The notes below the pieces were generated by a model that was not told the origin of the DNA, did no database searches, and saw nothing but the letters and a program-made list of their open reading frames with translations. DNA of 64,000 bases from Thiocapsa roseilacustris (lineage in GTDB: Bacteria; Pseudomonadota; Gammaproteobacteria; Chromatiales; Chromatiaceae), in NCBI RefSeq assembly GCF_041903755.1, contig NZ_JBBWVE010000013.1, forward strand, positions 62,001 through 126,000, written 5' to 3'. The position numbers and the translations under genes were made by a program. Positions 18,774 to 28,291 of this stretch are shown in pieces. Numbering within the stretch: the first letter of the stretch is position 1; the number at the start of each line of letters is the position of its first letter.

Positions 18774-18962
18774 TCAGTTGACCAGATACAGCAGGCCGAC
18801 ACCGGACAGCATGCTGGCCAGGCCGGCAATCCGCAGTGCGCGTTTGTCCTCGGCGGCGAGCAGCAGGAGAACACGTCGAAACCCGTCCGGACTCAGAAAG
18901 GGCCAAATGCCTTCGATGACCAGCACAAGCGCAACCGCGACCAAGACATCATGCAGCAACAC
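18774..18962 (-). CDS. yjeT: DUF2065 (YjeT-like) small membrane protein
   Basis: About 62 residues with two hydrophobic segments (ALVLVIEGIWPFLSP and IAGLASMLSGVGLLYLV). The match to the YjeT pattern and its place between hflC and purA identify it; the function is unknown. The start is uncertain: GTG at 18962 follows a GGAG very closely, TTG at 18959 has better spacing, and an ATG at 19013 would add 17 atypical residues. Confidence 0.8.
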   Translation of the reverse strand: MLLHDVLVAVALVLVIEGIWPFLSPDGFRRVLLLLAAEDKRALRIAGLASMLSGVGLLYLVN

Positions 18963-19129
18963 GTGACTCCGAAACACCCGATTCGGATCCGAGTGCGCCT
19001 TGAAGGTGCGCATCGGTCAAAAGCGGGCATCTTTTCAGACGACGGCGCATTTGTCCAACGCGAGTCGCGCGACGGCGCTCCGATCGACGTCGCGCGGACC
19101 TGCAGGAAATTTTACGAGCATCCAGACAA

Positions 19130-19155
19130 GAACGCCTCGGAAATCCGAGGCGTTC
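19130..19155 (-). terminator. Probable terminator after hflC
   Basis: A perfect 11-bp stem (GAACGCCTCGG with CCGAGGCGTTC) around the loop AAAT lies 23 bp past the hflC stop, followed on the minus strand by TTGTCT. The short, broken T-run makes it imperfect. Confidence 0.65.
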
Positions 19156-19177
19156 GGTCAGACCCGAAGGCCCGGGA

Positions 19178-20047
19178 TCAATTCCCGGCTGGATCGCGGA
19201 AGAACCGGAAGAAATCCGAGTCCGGTTCCAGCACCATCACGTCGCGCTCCTGCCCGAGTGACGATCGATACGCGCTTAAACTGCGGAAGAAGGCGTAGAA
19301 CTCGCGATCCTGGTTGAAGGCGTTGGCGAAGATCTGCGATGCCCGCGCGTCACCCTCGCCTCGCGTCTCTTCGGACTCGCGAAAGGCTTCGGCCACGATG
19401 ACCGTTCGCTGGCGATCCGCATCGGCGCGGATACGCTCGGCAGCCTCGCCGCCCTGCGCCCGCAGATCCCTGGCGACCCGCTCACGCTCGGCACGCATTC
19501 GCGAGTAAACGGATTCGCTGACCTCGGGCGGCAGGTCGATCTTCTTGACACGCACGTCGACGACCTCGATCCCGAGATCCTGAGCGTTCTCGTTCACCTC
19601 CTTGGTCAGCAAGGCCATCAGAGCAAGACGATCGTCCGAGACGACCTCCTGGATCGTGCGTTTGCCGAACTCGTTGCGCAGGCTCGTGTTGACGCGTTCC
19701 GACAAGAGACGTGAGGTTCGCGCCACGTTGCCGCCGGTCGAACGGAAGAACTGCGCCGCGTTGGAGATGCGCCACTTGGTGTAGGAGTCGACGATAACGT
19801 CCTTCTTCTCGATCGTCAGGAAACGTTCCGGGCGAGCATCCATCGTTTGGATTCGTCGATCGAACATCTTGATGTTGTTGAGGACGGGAACCTTGAAGTG
19901 TAGCCCGGGCCGATAGTCGTCTCCGACGATCTGACCGAGGCGCAGCTTGATCGCCACCTCGTACTGCTGCACGACGAAGGTGAACGCATAGACTGCGATC
20001 ACGAGACCAGCCAGACCAAGCGGCAAAAAGGTTTTCAGCTTACTCAT
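19178..20047 (-). CDS. hflC: FtsH protease modulator HflC
   Basis: 289 residues. SPFH/prohibitin-family membrane protein that, with HflK, forms a ring regulating the FtsH protease. One N-terminal membrane helix (about residues 8-27) is followed by the SPFH domain (VVQQYEVAIKLRLG, PGLHFKVP) and a charged helical region rich in Arg, Glu and Ala. Its start overlaps the hflK stop by one base (TAATG). Confidence 0.96.
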   Translation of the reverse strand: MSKLKTFLPLGLAGLVIAVYAFTFVVQQYEVAIKLRLGQIVGDDYRPGLHFKVPVLNNIKMFDRRIQTMDARPERFLTIEKKDVIVDSYTKWRISNAAQFFRSTGGNVARTSRLLSERVNTSLRNEFGKRTIQEVVSDDRLALMALLTKEVNENAQDLGIEVVDVRVKKIDLPPEVSESVYSRMRAERERVARDLRAQGGEAAERIRADADRQRTVIVAEAFRESEETRGEGDARASQIFANAFNQDREFYAFFRSLSAYRSSLGQERDVMVLEPDSDFFRFFRDPAGN

Positions 20048-21219
20048 TACCGCACCCTCCGATCACGGTCGACCGAGCGCTGCGGACCCTCGGCTGCCTC
20101 CGCTGCAACGGCAGGGGCCGACGGCTCCGGCTTCGCGAGCGCTGCCGAACCCGGCCGCTGTTTCATCAGTTGGTCGATCGGCAGGTAGAGGAGGCTATTG
20201 CCGCCGTCTTCCACATCGATGATGACCTTGTTGCTATCACCTAAGACCTGCTCCATCGTTTCCAAGTAGAGGCGTTGTCGCGTGACCTCCGGGGCCATCA
20301 GGTACTCGGTCAGGATCGCTGTGAAGCGCGCCGTCTCACCCTCGGACCTCGCGATGACCTGATCACGGTAGGCGCGAGCGTCGGCGATGATCCGAGCGGC
20401 CTCGCCGCGGGCCTGCGGAAGGACCTCGTTGGCATAGGCCTCGGCCTGATTCTCCAACCGCTCTTTGTCCTCGCGCGCCTTGATGGCGTCGTCGAACGCG
20501 GCCTTAACCTGCTCCGGCGGTTTTGCCGGCTGCATGTTCACGGAGGTGACCAGAAGTCCGGTTTGGTACTGGTCCATCAGGGCCTGCACGCGCTCCTGGA
20601 TGGTGACGGCAACCTCGCCGCGACCTTCCGTCATGACGAAGTCGAGCTTGCTCCCGCCGACGGTGACACGGACGACCGTCACGGTGGCGTCACGTAGGGT
20701 CTGATCCGGGTCGGCGACTTGGAACAGGTAGTCGCCCGCATCCTGGATGCGGGATTGAACGGTGAGCTCCACATCGACGATGTTTTCGTCCTGGGTCAGC
20801 ATCGAGGCGGAGTGGCTGAAGGTCGAGATTTCATCGACATTGACCTTGACGACCGATTCGAATGGCCAGGGTACATGCCAGTGTGGACCGGGGCCGGTCG
20901 TGTCGACGTAGGCGCCGAAGCGCGTCACGACACCTCGCTCGGCAGGCTCGACGATGTAGATGCCGGTTGCCAGCCAGATGACCAGCAGGATGCCGGCGAT
21001 GATCCCGACGGCCCGCGAGCTGAAATCCCCGCCCGGCAGATTGAATCCGCCGCCCCCGCCGGAGGCGCCGCCGCCTGAAGGTTTATTGCCGCCGAACAGT
21101 CCGCCGAGTCGCTCCTGAAGTTTTCTCACGACCTCGTCGAGATCGGGAGGACCCTGCTCGCCGCCGCCCTTGCCGCTCCAAGGGTCTTTGTTACCGCCAC
21201 CTGGCTCGTTCCAGGCCAT
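20047..21219 (-). CDS. hflK: FtsH protease modulator HflK
   Basis: 390 residues. The glycine-rich N-terminus (MAWNEPGGGNKDPW), a membrane helix near residues 60-85 and the SPFH domain (YIVEPAERGVVTRFG) are typical. It partners HflC in the FtsH-associated complex. I chose the ATG at 21219, which has a GGAG site and the conserved MAWNEPG start. Confidence 0.96.
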   Translation of the reverse strand: MAWNEPGGGNKDPWSGKGGGEQGPPDLDEVVRKLQERLGGLFGGNKPSGGGASGGGGGFNLPGGDFSSRAVGIIAGILLVIWLATGIYIVEPAERGVVTRFGAYVDTTGPGPHWHVPWPFESVVKVNVDEISTFSHSASMLTQDENIVDVELTVQSRIQDAGDYLFQVADPDQTLRDATVTVVRVTVGGSKLDFVMTEGRGEVAVTIQERVQALMDQYQTGLLVTSVNMQPAKPPEQVKAAFDDAIKAREDKERLENQAEAYANEVLPQARGEAARIIADARAYRDQVIARSEGETARFTAILTEYLMAPEVTRQRLYLETMEQVLGDSNKVIIDVEDGGNSLLYLPIDQLMKQRPGSAALAKPEPSAPAVAAEAAEGPQRSVDRDRRVR

Positions 21220-21542
21220 AGCTTCTCCGTCTGTCGAATTCGACTGTTGATAGTGGTTTGGGAGGCGCTCCCGCAACGCATTTGCGGACCGCGAATGATG
21301 TGCGCACGATCGTCGTTACGCAGTCCATAAGCCAGAGCCCTCGCACGCTCTCTTCAGAGTGCCGACGAAGCGCAACGATATCAAGCAAAGATGCAACCGA
21401 GACTGATCGGCAAGATGTGCAAGTTTAGGTGAACGAGGCGGCCGAGGGCAAACGGCGCTCAGCGCTCGGGCGGGCGAGCCGGGCCGCATCGCGCCGCCGG
21501 GGCGATTCGAAACCATTGTCGCGGGAGTTTCCGGATCGACCG
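21220..21542. other. 323-bp gap between hflX and hflK
   Basis: I see no gene, RNA or dispersed repeat here. The gap is larger than the near-contact usual between these genes and may carry a promoter for hflKC, but I cannot point to convincing -35/-10 boxes. Confidence 0.4.
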
Positions 21543-22829
21543 TCAAGCATCTTCTTTGTCCTCCGAAAACCGCGTATTCCTGGCTGCAAGACGCTCCCGA
21601 TCCGGTCGCCCAATGATGAGATCCATCGACCAACCCCCCGCCTGTTTGGGCACGTCCGAGATGATCTGCGCATGCTCGAACAACCAAGCGCGCAGGCGCC
21701 CTTCACTCGGCTCGAGATCGAGCGAGCAGCGAATCCGGTCGCGCCCCAGCCACTCGGAGATCGCCTGCAACAACAGATCGACCCCGGCGCCCGTCTGCGC
21801 AGACAGCCAGACGCGGCTGGGCAATCCGACCGAATCCCGTTCGATTCGCGGCGCCTCGTCGGGGAGCAGATCAACCTTGTTGTAGACATCCAGGCGCGGG
21901 ATCTCGTCGCTGCCGATCTCGGCGAGCACCTGCTCCACGTCGGCCGCGAGACGGGCCCGATGCGGCGCCGATGCCTCCACGACATGGAGCAACAGCGCAG
22001 CACTGCGCGTCTCTTCGAGCGTCGAGCGGAACGCCGCCACCAACTCATGCGGGAGCCGACCGACGAAGCCGACCGTATCGGCCACGAGCACCCGACCGCC
22101 ATCGGGAAGTGTCAGTCGTCGCAAGGTCGGGTCCAAGGTCGCGAAGAGTTGATCGGCCTGAAAGACGCCGGCCTCGGTCAAACAGTTGAAGAGCGTGGAC
22201 TTGCCCGCGTTGGTGTAGCCTACGAGCGAGAGCACCGGCAGCTCGGCCTTGTCGCGCGCCTTGCGCCCTTGGGCGCGTTGCACCTGAATACGGTCCAGGC
22301 GACGATCGAGCAGGGTCATCCGTTTGGACAGCAGCCGCCGGTCGGTCTCGAGCTGGGTCTCGCCGGGTCCGCGCAGACCGATGCCGCCCTTTTGGCGCTC
22401 CAAGTGCGTCCATCCGCGCACCAGCCGGGTCGACATGTGCTTGAGCTGCGCAAGCTCGACCTGTAGCTTGCCCTCGAAAGAACGCGCACGCTGCGCGAAG
22501 ATGTCGAGAATCAGACCCGAGCGATCCACCACACGGCATTTGAGCAGGCGCTCTAGATTGCGCTCCTGGCCGGGTGAGAGCGGATGGTTGAAGATCACCA
22601 GCTCCGCTCCCGTGCCCGCGACCAGCGCGATCAGCTCGTCGCACTTGCCGGTTCCGATAAAAAGCTTCGGATCGGGCGCCGAGCGCGAGCCGCCCAAGGT
22701 GCCGACGACCTCCGCACCCGCGGCGACCGCCAGGCGCCGAAACTCCTCTCGCTCGTCGGGCTCGGCGGTCGAGCCGATGTCCAGGTGCACCAAAACAGCG
22801 CGCTCGCCGGCGCTCGGGCGCTCAAACAC
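21543..22829 (-). CDS. hflX: Ribosome-associated GTPase HflX
   Basis: 428 residues. GTPase that binds 50S/70S ribosomes and rescues stalled ribosomes under stress. The N-terminal HflX domain (GTGKCDEL), the glycine-rich linker GGIGLRGPGETQLE, the P-loop GYTNAGKSTLFN and the G3 motif DTVGFV are all present. The GTG start at 22829 has a very strong AAGGAGGT site. The hfq-hflX-hflK-hflC order matches E. coli. Confidence 0.96.
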   Translation of the reverse strand: MFERPSAGERAVLVHLDIGSTAEPDEREEFRRLAVAAGAEVVGTLGGSRSAPDPKLFIGTGKCDELIALVAGTGAELVIFNHPLSPGQERNLERLLKCRVVDRSGLILDIFAQRARSFEGKLQVELAQLKHMSTRLVRGWTHLERQKGGIGLRGPGETQLETDRRLLSKRMTLLDRRLDRIQVQRAQGRKARDKAELPVLSLVGYTNAGKSTLFNCLTEAGVFQADQLFATLDPTLRRLTLPDGGRVLVADTVGFVGRLPHELVAAFRSTLEETRSAALLLHVVEASAPHRARLAADVEQVLAEIGSDEIPRLDVYNKVDLLPDEAPRIERDSVGLPSRVWLSAQTGAGVDLLLQAISEWLGRDRIRCSLDLEPSEGRLRAWLFEHAQIISDVPKQAGGWSMDLIIGRPDRERLAARNTRFSEDKEDA

Positions 22830-22888
22830 GGCAACCTCCTTCGCGGCGACGAAGGTCCGCGCGCGGGCCGATTACGGCTGCCTCGCGC

Positions 22889-23140
22889 TCATGTGTTGCC
22901 CGGCTCCGGCAGCACCCCTTCGGCCGGTGGGAGCTTGACGTTTCTCGCGGGCACGACGGTGGATATCGCATGCTTGTAAATCATCTGGCTGACGTTGTTT
23001 TTCAACAACACGACGAACTGATCGAAGGATTCGATCTGGCCCTGCAATTTGATCCCGTTGACCAGAAAGATGGACACGGGTACGCGTTCCTTCCTCAAGG
23101 CGTTCAGAAAAGGGTCTTGGAGGCTTTGGCCTTTAGACAT
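22889..23140 (-). CDS. hfq: RNA chaperone Hfq
   Basis: 83 residues, Sm-like hexamer that pairs small RNAs with mRNAs. The Sm1 region (QDPFLNALRKERVPVSIFL) and Sm2 motif YKHAISTVVPAR, with the uridine-binding KH pair, are intact; the C-terminal tail is short. The start at 23140 has AAGGAG. The distance to miaA is unusually long (570 bp) because a repeat element lies between them. Confidence 0.98.
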   Translation of the reverse strand: MSKGQSLQDPFLNALRKERVPVSIFLVNGIKLQGQIESFDQFVVLLKNNVSQMIYKHAISTVVPARNVKLPPAEGVLPEPGNT

Positions 23141-23277
23141 GGAGTAACTCCTTATTGTTGTGGTCGGCTAGTGTTGCCCGGCAAAAAGTGTCTGGCTGTG
23201 ATCGCTGCCAATCAAGCCGGGGGTGGAGCAGGCAGGACAGCAGCCGGGACAGGCAGACCCGCCGAAAAAGCCTCGTT

Positions 23278-23468
23278 TAAACCGCACCAGGTGCCGTATG
23301 CGTCATTTGCTGGACTGGTTTGGCTGTGCCAGCTCCGACGAATGTCGGAGTTGGCGCGGTTTAAAGTATACAAAATACTAAATTCTAAACCGCGTCTCAC
23401 CAGGATCGAAGAGATCTCCGAAGCCAAACGCACAATCACAACGACGCATGTCGCTCTGGACGCGGTTA
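23278..23468 (+). repeat. Family A bimodular palindromic element, copy R2
   Basis: Same plan and orientation as R1: module A to about 23363, AT core, module B ending CGCGGTTA at 23468 (one T shorter than other copies). It sits in the 570-bp miaA-hfq gap and touches neither gene. Confidence 0.9.
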
Positions 23469-23710
23469 AGTGTCGTCGAAACGCTGCACTTACACCATAC
23501 CGCCGCGCATCGCTCCGATCCTCGCCGAAGAAAACACGACGTCGAGGTGATCACCGCAACACGCGTACGTCTCTGAACGCAAAGGAATGCAAATAGAGTG
23601 CCATGCATCGGACGCCAACGCCAGACAGCCCAGCGATCGGACCGACTGGATGGAGACAGCGGAACGCACGGCGCGTTCAATGCGTTGCGAAGACTCATCC
23701 GAGTTGCGTA
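23469..23710. other. Intergenic remainder of the miaA-hfq gap
   Basis: About 240 bp between the R2 repeat and the miaA stop codon. I see no gene. It may hold an hfq promoter, since hfq is often transcribed from promoters near or inside miaA; nothing specific is visible. Confidence 0.35.
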
Positions 23711-24712
23711 TCAGGACCGATGACGCGCCGTTGATCGGACCATCCGGATCAGACGCAGCGCCGCGTCGAGCGGATCCGGATCATCCGCGAGCCAATGAGT
23801 CGCCGTCTCGGCACGCAGCCAGGTCAGCTGACGCTTGGCGAGTTGTCTGGACGCGACGATGCCTGTCAGACCCATCTCCTCGGCGTCGAGCACGCCGTCG
23901 AGATAGCTCCAGACCTGACGATACCCGACCGAACGCATCGACGGCAGATCCGCGGTAAGATCGCCGCGCGCCCGCAGACGCGCGACCTCCTCCACCAACC
24001 CCTGGTCCAGCATCGTGCGGAAGCGCCAGGCGATGCGCTCGCGCAGCGATTCGCGATCCGCCGGGGCGCGCACCATTTTGAGGAGACGATACGGCAGATC
24101 GGCGCTCGCGGTGGCCGAGGCGATCAGCGCGCTCAGCGATCGGCCCGTCAGGGCGTGAACCTCCAACGCACGCTGAATGCGCTGCGGATCGTTGGGGTGA
24201 ATCCGCGCCGCCGCCTGCGGGTCCAGTCGCCCCAGTCGCGCGTGCATCGCGGACCAGCCGATGACGGCGGCCTCGTCGGACAGGGCTTGGCGGAGCAGCG
24301 GATCCGCGCTCGGCAGTCGGGCCAGGCCCTGCTGCAGAGCCCTGAAATAGAGCATGGTGCCGCCGACCAGAAGCGGAATCCGGCCCCGCGCGCTGATCTG
24401 CGCCATCGCCGCGAGTGCGTCTTCACGGAAGCGCGCGGTCGAGTATGCCTCGGTGGGCTCCAGGATATCGATCAAGTGATGCGGCGCATGAGACAACACG
24501 TCCGGCGTCGGCTTGGCCGTGCCGATGTCCATGCCGCGGTAGACCATCGCCGAATCGACACTGATGATCTCGCACGGCAGACGCTGCACCAGCTCAACGG
24601 CCAGATCCGTCTTGCCGGACGCGGTCGGACCCATGAGCAGGATGGCGAGGGGACGTTGCCCGGACGCGTCCTTCGATTCCGCGGCAGCGGGTCCGTCTGA
24701 TGAGTCGGTCAA
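23711..24712 (-). CDS. miaA: tRNA dimethylallyltransferase
   Basis: 333 residues. Adds the dimethylallyl group to A37 of tRNAs that read UNN codons. The P-loop MGPTASGKTDLA, the DSAMVYRGMDIGTAKP motif, the HHLIDI segment and RQLAKRQLTWLR near the C-terminus are diagnostic. No ATG lies near the proper N-terminus; the TTG at 24712 has GAGGGG eight bases upstream and gives a short tail before the P-loop, so I prefer it. It starts 16 bp after the mutL stop codon. Confidence 0.93.
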   Translation of the reverse strand: MTDSSDGPAAAESKDASGQRPLAILLMGPTASGKTDLAVELVQRLPCEIISVDSAMVYRGMDIGTAKPTPDVLSHAPHHLIDILEPTEAYSTARFREDALAAMAQISARGRIPLLVGGTMLYFRALQQGLARLPSADPLLRQALSDEAAVIGWSAMHARLGRLDPQAAARIHPNDPQRIQRALEVHALTGRSLSALIASATASADLPYRLLKMVRAPADRESLRERIAWRFRTMLDQGLVEEVARLRARGDLTADLPSMRSVGYRQVWSYLDGVLDAEEMGLTGIVASRQLAKRQLTWLRAETATHWLADDPDPLDAALRLIRMVRSTARHRS

Positions 24713-24720
24713 AAGATGTG

Positions 24721-24726
24721 CCCCTC
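24721..24726 (-). promoter_or_regulatory. Ribosome site fixing a TTG start for miaA
   Basis: GAGGGG on the minus strand, eight bases before TTG at 24712-24710. Confidence 0.55.
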
Positions 24727-24728
24727 GA

Positions 24729-26570
24729 TCAGCGCCCGCGCGAGAACCAACGATCGAGCTCGTCGTAACCCACGCGGATCCAGGTCGGACGGCCGTGGTT
24801 GCATTGGTCGATCCGCTCGGCATGCTCCATGTCGCGAAGCAATCCGTTCATCTCCTCCAGGGTCAGGCGTCGATTGGCCCGCACGGCACCATGACAGGCC
24901 ATGGTGGAAAGGACCGCGTTGACGGCCTCGTCGAGTCGGGCGCTGCTGCCGTGGACGGCCAGATCCGAGAGAAGATCGCGCACCAAGCCCTCGTGATCGG
25001 CCTGTCGCAACAGTGCCGGGACCTCCCGCACCACCAAGGTGCCGGAATCGATGCGGTCGATGACCAAGCCCAGCGCGGCCAGGTCATCGGCCCGGGATGC
25101 GATCAGCTCGGCCTCGCGCGGAGCCACCGAGACGGGCACCGGGACCAGCAGCGGCTGGCGAATCACCGCGCCGGAGCGCCAGCTCGCCTTTAACCGCTCG
25201 TAGCCGATCCGCTCGTGGGCCGCATGCATATCGACGATGATCAGGCCGTCGGGGGTTTGGGCCAAGAGATAGACCCCGTTGATCTGTGCGACGGCGTAAC
25301 CGAGCGGGTGCGCCCCGCCGTCGTCTCGGTTTGCGCCGTCCGCCGCGACGTCGATCCGGTCCCCCGCAGGCGGCGGTTGCTGAAACGCCAGATCGGCACG
25401 CAAACGCTCGGCATACCCGCCCCGCCCGTCGCCGACGCCCAGCGGCAGGTGCAGGGTGGGCCCCGAAACGCCCCCGAGACGGGCTTCCGGCTCGTCCTCG
25501 GCCCGCGGCAGCCGACCCGGCACGAACGCGCTCGCCATCTCGGCCGTTGACTGCGGCTCGCCGAGCACCCCGGCCGAGAGACGCCGCTGAAGCACCCGAA
25601 AGATGAAGTCGTGGACCTGCCGACCTTCCCGGAAGCGCACCTCGTGCTTGGACGGATGGACATTGCAGTCGACCGTTCGTGCGGGCAACTCCAGGAACAA
25701 CAGATAGGCGGGATGCCGACCGTGATGGAGCAGATCGCTGAAGGCTTGGCGCACCGCGTGGCTCACCAGTTTGTCGCGCACCATGCGGCCGTTGACGTAG
25801 AAGAACTGCTGATCGGCCTGACTACGGGAGAACGCCGGACGCACCACCCAACCCCACAGGCGCAGATCCACGGCCTCCTCGTCCAGGGTCAAGGCGTGCT
25901 CGGCGAAGGCGCCTCCGAGCAAGGTCGCGAGACGGGCGCGCTGCCCCGCATCGTCGGCCGCGGCCGGCAGGTCGTAGACCGTCCTGCCATTGTGACGCAA
26001 CTGGAAGTCGATCTCGGGCCGCGCCAAGGCGATGCGCCTCACCACCTGCTCCAGATGGCCGAGCTCGGTCTTCTCGGTGCGCAGAAACTTGCGACGTGCC
26101 GGGGTGTTGTAGAAGAGATCCTGGACATCCACGCTGGTCCCGGGCGGATGCGCCGCCGGACGCGGCTCGTCCAAGACCCCGTCGCTGCCGACCGTGACCT
26201 CGAGGGCCGTCGGCTCGTCGCGGCTGCGCGAGATCAAACGCAAGCGGCTCACCGAGGCGATGCTCGGCAATGCCTCGCCACGGAACCCCAGGGTAGAGAC
26301 CGCCTCCAGATCGCTCAAATCGGCGACCTTGCTGGTGGCATGACGCGAGAGCGCCAGCACCAACTCATCCGGCGGGATGCCGCGCCCGTCGTCACGCACA
26401 CGCAGCCGCTTGATGCCCCCGCGCTCCACGTCGATCTCCACGCGCGTGCACCCGGCATCGAGACTGTTCTCGATCAGCTCCTTGGCGACCGAGGCCGGAC
26501 GCTCGACGACCTCGCCTGCGGCGATCTGGTTGACGAGATGACTGGAGAGGATACGGATCGGCTTGGACAT
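24729..26570 (-). CDS. mutL: DNA mismatch repair protein MutL
   Basis: 613 residues. Links mismatch recognition by MutS to the downstream repair steps. The GHKL ATPase N-terminus (NQIAAGEVVERPASVAKE, DDGRGI, ATSK and GFRGEALPSIASV motifs) and a C-terminal dimerisation domain (HAAHERIGYE; ACHGAVRANRRL) are present. It lies between amiB and miaA as in E. coli. The C-terminal CHGAVRANRRL resembles the endonuclease-type motif found outside enterics; I cannot decide activity by eye. Confidence 0.96.
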   Translation of the reverse strand: MSKPIRILSSHLVNQIAAGEVVERPASVAKELIENSLDAGCTRVEIDVERGGIKRLRVRDDGRGIPPDELVLALSRHATSKVADLSDLEAVSTLGFRGEALPSIASVSRLRLISRSRDEPTALEVTVGSDGVLDEPRPAAHPPGTSVDVQDLFYNTPARRKFLRTEKTELGHLEQVVRRIALARPEIDFQLRHNGRTVYDLPAAADDAGQRARLATLLGGAFAEHALTLDEEAVDLRLWGWVVRPAFSRSQADQQFFYVNGRMVRDKLVSHAVRQAFSDLLHHGRHPAYLLFLELPARTVDCNVHPSKHEVRFREGRQVHDFIFRVLQRRLSAGVLGEPQSTAEMASAFVPGRLPRAEDEPEARLGGVSGPTLHLPLGVGDGRGGYAERLRADLAFQQPPPAGDRIDVAADGANRDDGGAHPLGYAVAQINGVYLLAQTPDGLIIVDMHAAHERIGYERLKASWRSGAVIRQPLLVPVPVSVAPREAELIASRADDLAALGLVIDRIDSGTLVVREVPALLRQADHEGLVRDLLSDLAVHGSSARLDEAVNAVLSTMACHGAVRANRRLTLEEMNGLLRDMEHAERIDQCNHGRPTWIRVGYDELDRWFSRGR

Positions 26571-26853
26571 GCGCGGATGGGAACAGAAGCGCGGGGCGCG
26601 AGCAAGGGGAGCTTCCGGTAGCCTGCGGCGTGCCTCCTGCCTCCTGCCTCCTGCCTCCTGCCTCCTGCTATCAGCTATCAGCTGTCAGCTGTCAGCTATT
26701 AGCCGTAGGTTGTGCTGACGACAGGAGGCACAACTTGCGCCGACTGTTCATTGTGCCTCGCACGGCTCGGCACAACCTACGGCGGACAGTTGATGGTTGA
26801 TGGCTGATAGCTGATAGCTAAAGGCTGGCGGCTGGCGGATGGAAGGTCCCGGC
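26571..26853. repeat. Nested repeat cluster between amiB and mutL
   Basis: 283 bp made almost wholly of repeats. There is a 7-bp tandem repeat (GCCTCCT, about five copies, 26632-26668). A perfect 16-bp inverted repeat follows (GCTATCAGCTATCAGC at 26667-26682 and its complement at 26803-26818). Between those arms is a family C palindrome (26703-26782). No gene is present. Confidence 0.85.
26703..26782. repeat. Family C palindromic repeat, copy C2
   Basis: Begins CCGTAGGTTGTGC and ends GCACAACCTACGG, an exact 13-bp inverted repeat about 80 bp overall. It is the most complete copy of the family. Confidence 0.85.
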
Positions 26854-28215
26854 TCACGAATCCTCCGGAATCGCCAACACCTGCCCGACCCGGATCATGT
26901 CGTCGTTCAGGCCGTTGCGGGCCCTCAAGGCCGAGATGCTCACGCTGTGCCGCTTGGCGATCCCGGACAGGGTATCGCCCGGACCGATGACGTATTCGCG
27001 CCCGCCTCCGCCGCCCTGCGGAGAGGCATCGACAAGCATCCCGCGAGGCGGATACTTGCGAAAGTACCCCAGCACGCCGGCCAAAATCGCCTCGGCGAGC
27101 TCCCGCTGGTGACCACGATCGCGCAGCCGCTTTTCATCGTCGGGGTTGCTGATGAAGGCGGTCTCGACCAAGATCGAGGGCACGTCCGGCGCCTTGAGGA
27201 CAGCGAACCCACCGCGCTGGACATCGCCGCGATGGACCACGCCCACTCGACCGAGATTGGCGAGGACCATGGCCGCGGCCTCGGTGCTGTGCTCGATGGT
27301 CGCGTTCTGCGTCATGTCCATGAGTACGTTTGCCAGTAGATCGTCGCCGGTCGAGAAATCGACGCCACCGATCTGATCCGCACTGTTCTCGCGATTCGCC
27401 AGCCATTTCGCCGCCTCGCTGCTCGCCCCGCCGTAGGACAGGGTGTAGACCGAGGAGCCTTTGGCTTTCGCGTTGGAGAAGGCATCGGCATGGATCGAAA
27501 CGAAAAGATCGGCCTGTCCCTCGCGCGCGATCGCGATGCGTTCCCGCAGCCCGACATAGTAATCGCCGTCGCGAATCATCAGCGCCTCGAGCCCCGGCTC
27601 GCGGTCGACGAGCTTGGCGAGCTCACGCGCGACCGCAAGGGTAACGTCCTTCTCCAGGGTTCCTGCAGCACCGATGGCCCCGGGATCCTCGCCGCCGTGA
27701 CCGGCGTCGATGGCGATCATAATGGACGACCCGCGACCAGGCCGCTTCTCCCCTTTGCGAAGAGCCGAATTCGGAAATGAGGGAAGCGCGACGCGTCGGA
27801 CACTCGAACCGTCCTTCGGCGTCAGATCGATCACCAGCCGATGTCCGTAGCGCTCGTTCGGGCTCAGCGCAAAGCTCTTGGCCTGTACCGGCTGTTTGAG
27901 ATCCAGGACGAGACGCAGATGCGATCCGCCCCGCACGCCGCCGCGCAGGCCGATGAGGACGGCATCCCCGAGATCGACCTTCGGTAGATGACTCTGCATG
28001 GCGGCATCGTCGAGGTCGATGACGAGACGATCCGGCTCGTCCAGCGGGAAGATCCGGTGTGTGATCGCCGAGGAGGTCTCGAAGACCAACCGGGTCTTCT
28101 CCGGATCCGTCCAGACCCGCGTACCCTGCACCGACGCCTGCTCCGCGCAGACGCACTGCGCCGAAACCGTAAGCAAGAGGAGAAGAAGCGGAGAGATCAG
28201 CCTATTCACGAGCAC
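26854..28215 (-). CDS. amiB: N-acetylmuramoyl-L-alanine amidase with AMIN and LysM domains
   Basis: 453 residues, exported. It splits peptidoglycan during cell separation. Order: signal peptide (residues 1-24, with SPLLLLLLTVSAQ), AMIN domain (about 30-130), Amidase_3 domain with the zinc motif IAIDAGHGGEDPGA (about 168-181) and later histidine/glutamate (VSIHADAF; SILVETAFISN), then one C-terminal LysM repeat (IGPGDTLSGIAKRH). GTG at 28215 or 28209 can serve as the start. In E. coli amiB holds this same place between tsaE and mutL. Confidence 0.94.
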   Translation of the reverse strand: MLVNRLISPLLLLLLTVSAQCVCAEQASVQGTRVWTDPEKTRLVFETSSAITHRIFPLDEPDRLVIDLDDAAMQSHLPKVDLGDAVLIGLRGGVRGGSHLRLVLDLKQPVQAKSFALSPNERYGHRLVIDLTPKDGSSVRRVALPSFPNSALRKGEKRPGRGSSIMIAIDAGHGGEDPGAIGAAGTLEKDVTLAVARELAKLVDREPGLEALMIRDGDYYVGLRERIAIAREGQADLFVSIHADAFSNAKAKGSSVYTLSYGGASSEAAKWLANRENSADQIGGVDFSTGDDLLANVLMDMTQNATIEHSTEAAAMVLANLGRVGVVHRGDVQRGGFAVLKAPDVPSILVETAFISNPDDEKRLRDRGHQRELAEAILAGVLGYFRKYPPRGMLVDASPQGGGGGREYVIGPGDTLSGIAKRHSVSISALRARNGLNDDMIRVGQVLAIPEDS

Positions 28216-28291
28216 GGCCTTCCGGTTGCTCCCGATCCGATCGATCGTGCGTTGAACGATAACATACCGAGCAACGGCTTTCCATGCTGCA

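Noticed and set aside
21220..21542. Possible small gene or RNA in the hflX-hflK gap
   Set aside because: No start with a ribosome site, no codon bias and no conserved structure that I could see.
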